Origin: Alentia gelatinosa | Taxonomy: Eukaryota > Annelida > Polychaeta > Phyllodocida > Polynoidae | NCBI GenBank assembly: GCA_950022655.1 | Contig: OX465581.1 | Location: 33,203,300 to 33,267,299, forward strand | Reading direction: 5' to 3' | DNA length: 64,000 bases | Shown: piece after piece, positions 61,767 to 64,000 of the stretch | How the letters are laid out: every line of letters starts with the position of its first letter | Position numbering within the stretch: position 1 is the stretch's first letter | The notes under the pieces: model-generated | The model's input: the letters and a program-made list of their open reading frames with translations, nothing else | Databases searched by the model: none | What the model was told of the DNA's origin: nothing | Translations under genes and position numbers: made by a program

Positions 61767-63300
61767 AATGGAGCAGGACCCGGTGATGCTGCTCCATTAG
61801 CGCCGATCATGGGAAGAACAACTCCAGTGGAGATTGGGTGGAGAATGGTCGGAGACAAGGTGGAGGACAAGGATTGGCGCAATGGAGCATAGGCTTAATC
61901 CTGTCAATGGCAGTGCATATTTATGCTCCCTTACCTTCAGAAATGCATAATAATTCCTTTTTGATGATAAAACTTCTGTTTTGTTCCTTTATGACATTAT
62001 GTTACTCTCAAGAGCCTTTTTGTACTACTCATTTAACCACATTTCAACACTTCCAACTCATGTCGGACATATTCGATAAGCTGGTTCCCCTGTGTAGGAT
62101 TGCCTGCACTTTTGAACCCGTTTTTTTGTTATTTTTGGCGCCTGCAAAATGCATTGGCATGGATTTTACAAACACTGGCAGTTCTATAATAGTATTACTT
62201 AATAGAACTTATGCAGAGGTAGGAAATTACTGTCATTTTACTGCATTTTGTCTTAGGAAACTGTCTACCACAAAATCAGAAAGATTCACCCTATATCTAT
62301 AAGGAAAACGGCTGCTGGGCTGAGATGTACATTTTTGGTCGACCAGTTAGCCTAGGCCTCTATGGGACTGCTCTCTGACTGTCTGCACTAGGTAGATCAA
62401 GACTCCGATGATTACACAAGATGCCGAAGCGTAGTGTTGACCTCTAACAGTTGGAAAATAAAATAAAATTCTGTGGATTGATCTACACCCAATGGAAACC
62501 TACCAGTCTGTGGAGCAGCACTATAAGCACAGTACGATACGTTCACGACCTAGGTGCTTACTTCGTTGAAATGCCTAACTTGTGATCAGCTTCCGTCCAC
62601 GATTTCGGCCATGAATGTTTTGCTTTTTGGAAGTGGGTACATGCGCCCAACTTCAACTCTTTCAGAGTTTAGTTTAGTATTAAAAAATAACCCTCATATG
62701 AGGTTGTAGAAAATAGATAATTAAAACCTTTTCATATCTATTACGAAAGGTGCTTTATTGTATATAAGTCTAGATCTATATTTATTTCAGTTGAAAATAA
62801 TTAATTTCAGGTGCGAATATTACTTGCAGCGTAGCGCTGTAGTGCGGCCAATTCTCACCAGACAGCGTGCTACACTGCAAACACTCCATAAGCTCCCGGG
62901 GTATCCGCTAGAGGGCTCAACAGAGATGTAAGTAGCCAGCGGCGTACATAGGCGAGGTTCTGTGGTTCTATCTGCAGCCACCTTGACTGGCATACTCTCC
63001 AACTGATCTTCAACACTTTACTACCAGAAAGGATAGGACCTGTCCAACCTCTGAAGTCGTAGACAGAATGGTGGCCAATCTAAGCGCAGGATCTATGCTA
63101 GGATGCTGTGGAAGCCCAGTACCGCGGTATGCTGGCTCCTCGGGAATCCGCTAGAAGGTCGCCGATCGATCGGTTCCCAGTCGCCGATAGTGGAGCTGCG
63201 AACTCCACATCATCCATGCTGTAAATGGAACTTATAATATAACTCTTCTACTACCAATACAGCAACTACTAACCCCAGCCACAACAACTTAAGACCTACG
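61767..63300. other. Intergenic sequence upstream of COQ8A
   Basis: A 154-codon frame (61838-62302, +) has no recognisable similarity and an ordinary AT-rich composition. The part around 62820-63230 is GC-richer and could include 5' non-coding exons, but no support is visible. Confidence 0.35.
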
Positions 63301-63308
63301 AATACATA

Positions 63309-63977
63309 ATGGCTAGAAAATCACATGCTGAGGCTAGAACTATGCATTTTCAGCAGAGCAGTCTGCCATAGAGTATTTTCCCAGAGCTTGTGGAGTTCCT
63401 CTTCTATAAATCAAACTACACAGATGTCCATATCATAATGTACCTTGACATACTTCTCATCTTCAGTTCATTTGGGAAATCCCAGGAAATTAAGGTCCCT
63501 CTAGTTCATAAACATCATGATTTAACATGGTCAGTCTTGTAAAAGGATTCTTTGCCTACTTCTTACCTGCAGATACATTGTCCAACAGATCTCCCTAGAC
63601 ATAGACTTAAGGCTTTAAACCTTCTGGAATCATGTCTTCCAGCAAGAAAGGTCGAAATTGGATTTCATGCTGATAATGTACTTCAGAACTCAAGAAAGTG
63701 GACTCAAATGAAGTTCAGAGAAACAACGACGACAACCTACCTGTAGACAGCCAAGTATGGTGAAGAAGTTACCCTTGGACAATAAGTTACTGTCCTGCAT
63801 TGGATCCATGTGTCCATGGTACTCAAGCTGCCAAGAAAAGTCTCATCAAACTTAAGGCCTTCTTTCCTACTGTTCCGAAGGAGCCTGAGAGAGCTGCCTT
63901 CTTTGGTGAAGTCAATAAGCTAACATTTCACCCCACACTTGATACTAAGAAGTCTGAGAGAATTGATCTCTGGTAGA
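63309..63977 (+). pseudogene. Decayed coding remnant, family not recognised
   Basis: A frame from ATG at 63309 reads MARKSHAEARTMHF, passes a stop, then FPELVEFLFYKSNYTDVHII, then VPLVHKHHDLTWSVL before another stop. Further segments continue in other frames: 63552-63746, and about 63792-63975 with TQAAKKSLIKLKAFFPTVPK and HPTLDTKKSERIDLW. The text looks like protein rather than chance, but stops and shifts break it. It is most likely from a transposon and it continues past the window edge. Confidence 0.5.
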
Positions 63978-64000
63978 ACCAGGTCTTCAAATCAGGTATA

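Noticed and set aside
61838..62302. 154-codon open frame upstream of COQ8A
   Set aside because: The longest non-exonic frame here with no distinctive composition, but the sequence resembles no family I know and it begins beside a hairpin repeat. Not supported as a gene.

Overview
This is an intron-rich, AT-rich animal nuclear genome window. It carries six recognisable protein genes, separated and interrupted by a dense mix of small inverted-repeat elements and broken retrotransposons. All coding exons have GT..AG boundaries. Spliced by eye, each gene gives an unbroken reading frame close in length to its vertebrate orthologue. Two genes (BBOF1, RSPH9) belong to motile cilia, so the organism builds motile cilia. 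Long conserved proteins, many introns and abundant MITE-like repeats suggest a slowly evolving marine invertebrate (mollusc, brachiopod, hemichordate, echinoderm or amphioxus). The phylum cannot be fixed from the sequence alone.

Layout: 1-2214 repeats, then a short promoter. 2215-12712 (+) BBOF1, 11 exons. 15385-30359 (-) SART1, 19 exons, whose 3.5-kb first intron is full of repeats. 30567-35316 (+) MRPS18A (mL66), 5 exons, with a broken Ty3/gypsy pol in intron 2. 38455-42364 (-) RSPH9, 5 exons. 42621-46339 (+) NUDT22, 3 exons. 51159-60845 (-) COQ8A (ADCK3), 13 exons. 60846-64000 intergenic, with a hairpin element and an unidentified decayed coding remnant at the right edge.

Organisation: SART1/MRPS18A and RSPH9/NUDT22 are head-to-head pairs with only 207 and 256 bp between start codons, so each probably shares a bidirectional promoter. 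BBOF1/SART1, MRPS18A/RSPH9 and NUDT22/COQ8A are tail-to-tail. The proteins work separately: basal body orientation, pre-mRNA splicing, mitochondrial translation, radial spokes, UDP-sugar hydrolysis and ubiquinone biosynthesis. Their linkage looks ancestral: from memory of the human map, the orthologues lie at 14q24, 11q13, 6p21.1 and 1q42, regions linked by the VEGF and ESRR families as pieces of one duplicated chromosome.

The most unusual sequence is in the repeats. One 122-bp insert is flanked by an exact 67-bp target duplication, with an unoccupied related copy elsewhere in the window. A hairpin family keeps the same apical loop in four or five copies. A MITE family has a shared core with exchangeable terminal modules. 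There is also a clean piggyBac-like MITE with TTAA ends. No complete new functional system was identified. Exon ends are read by eye from frame continuity and splice signals, without transcript support.
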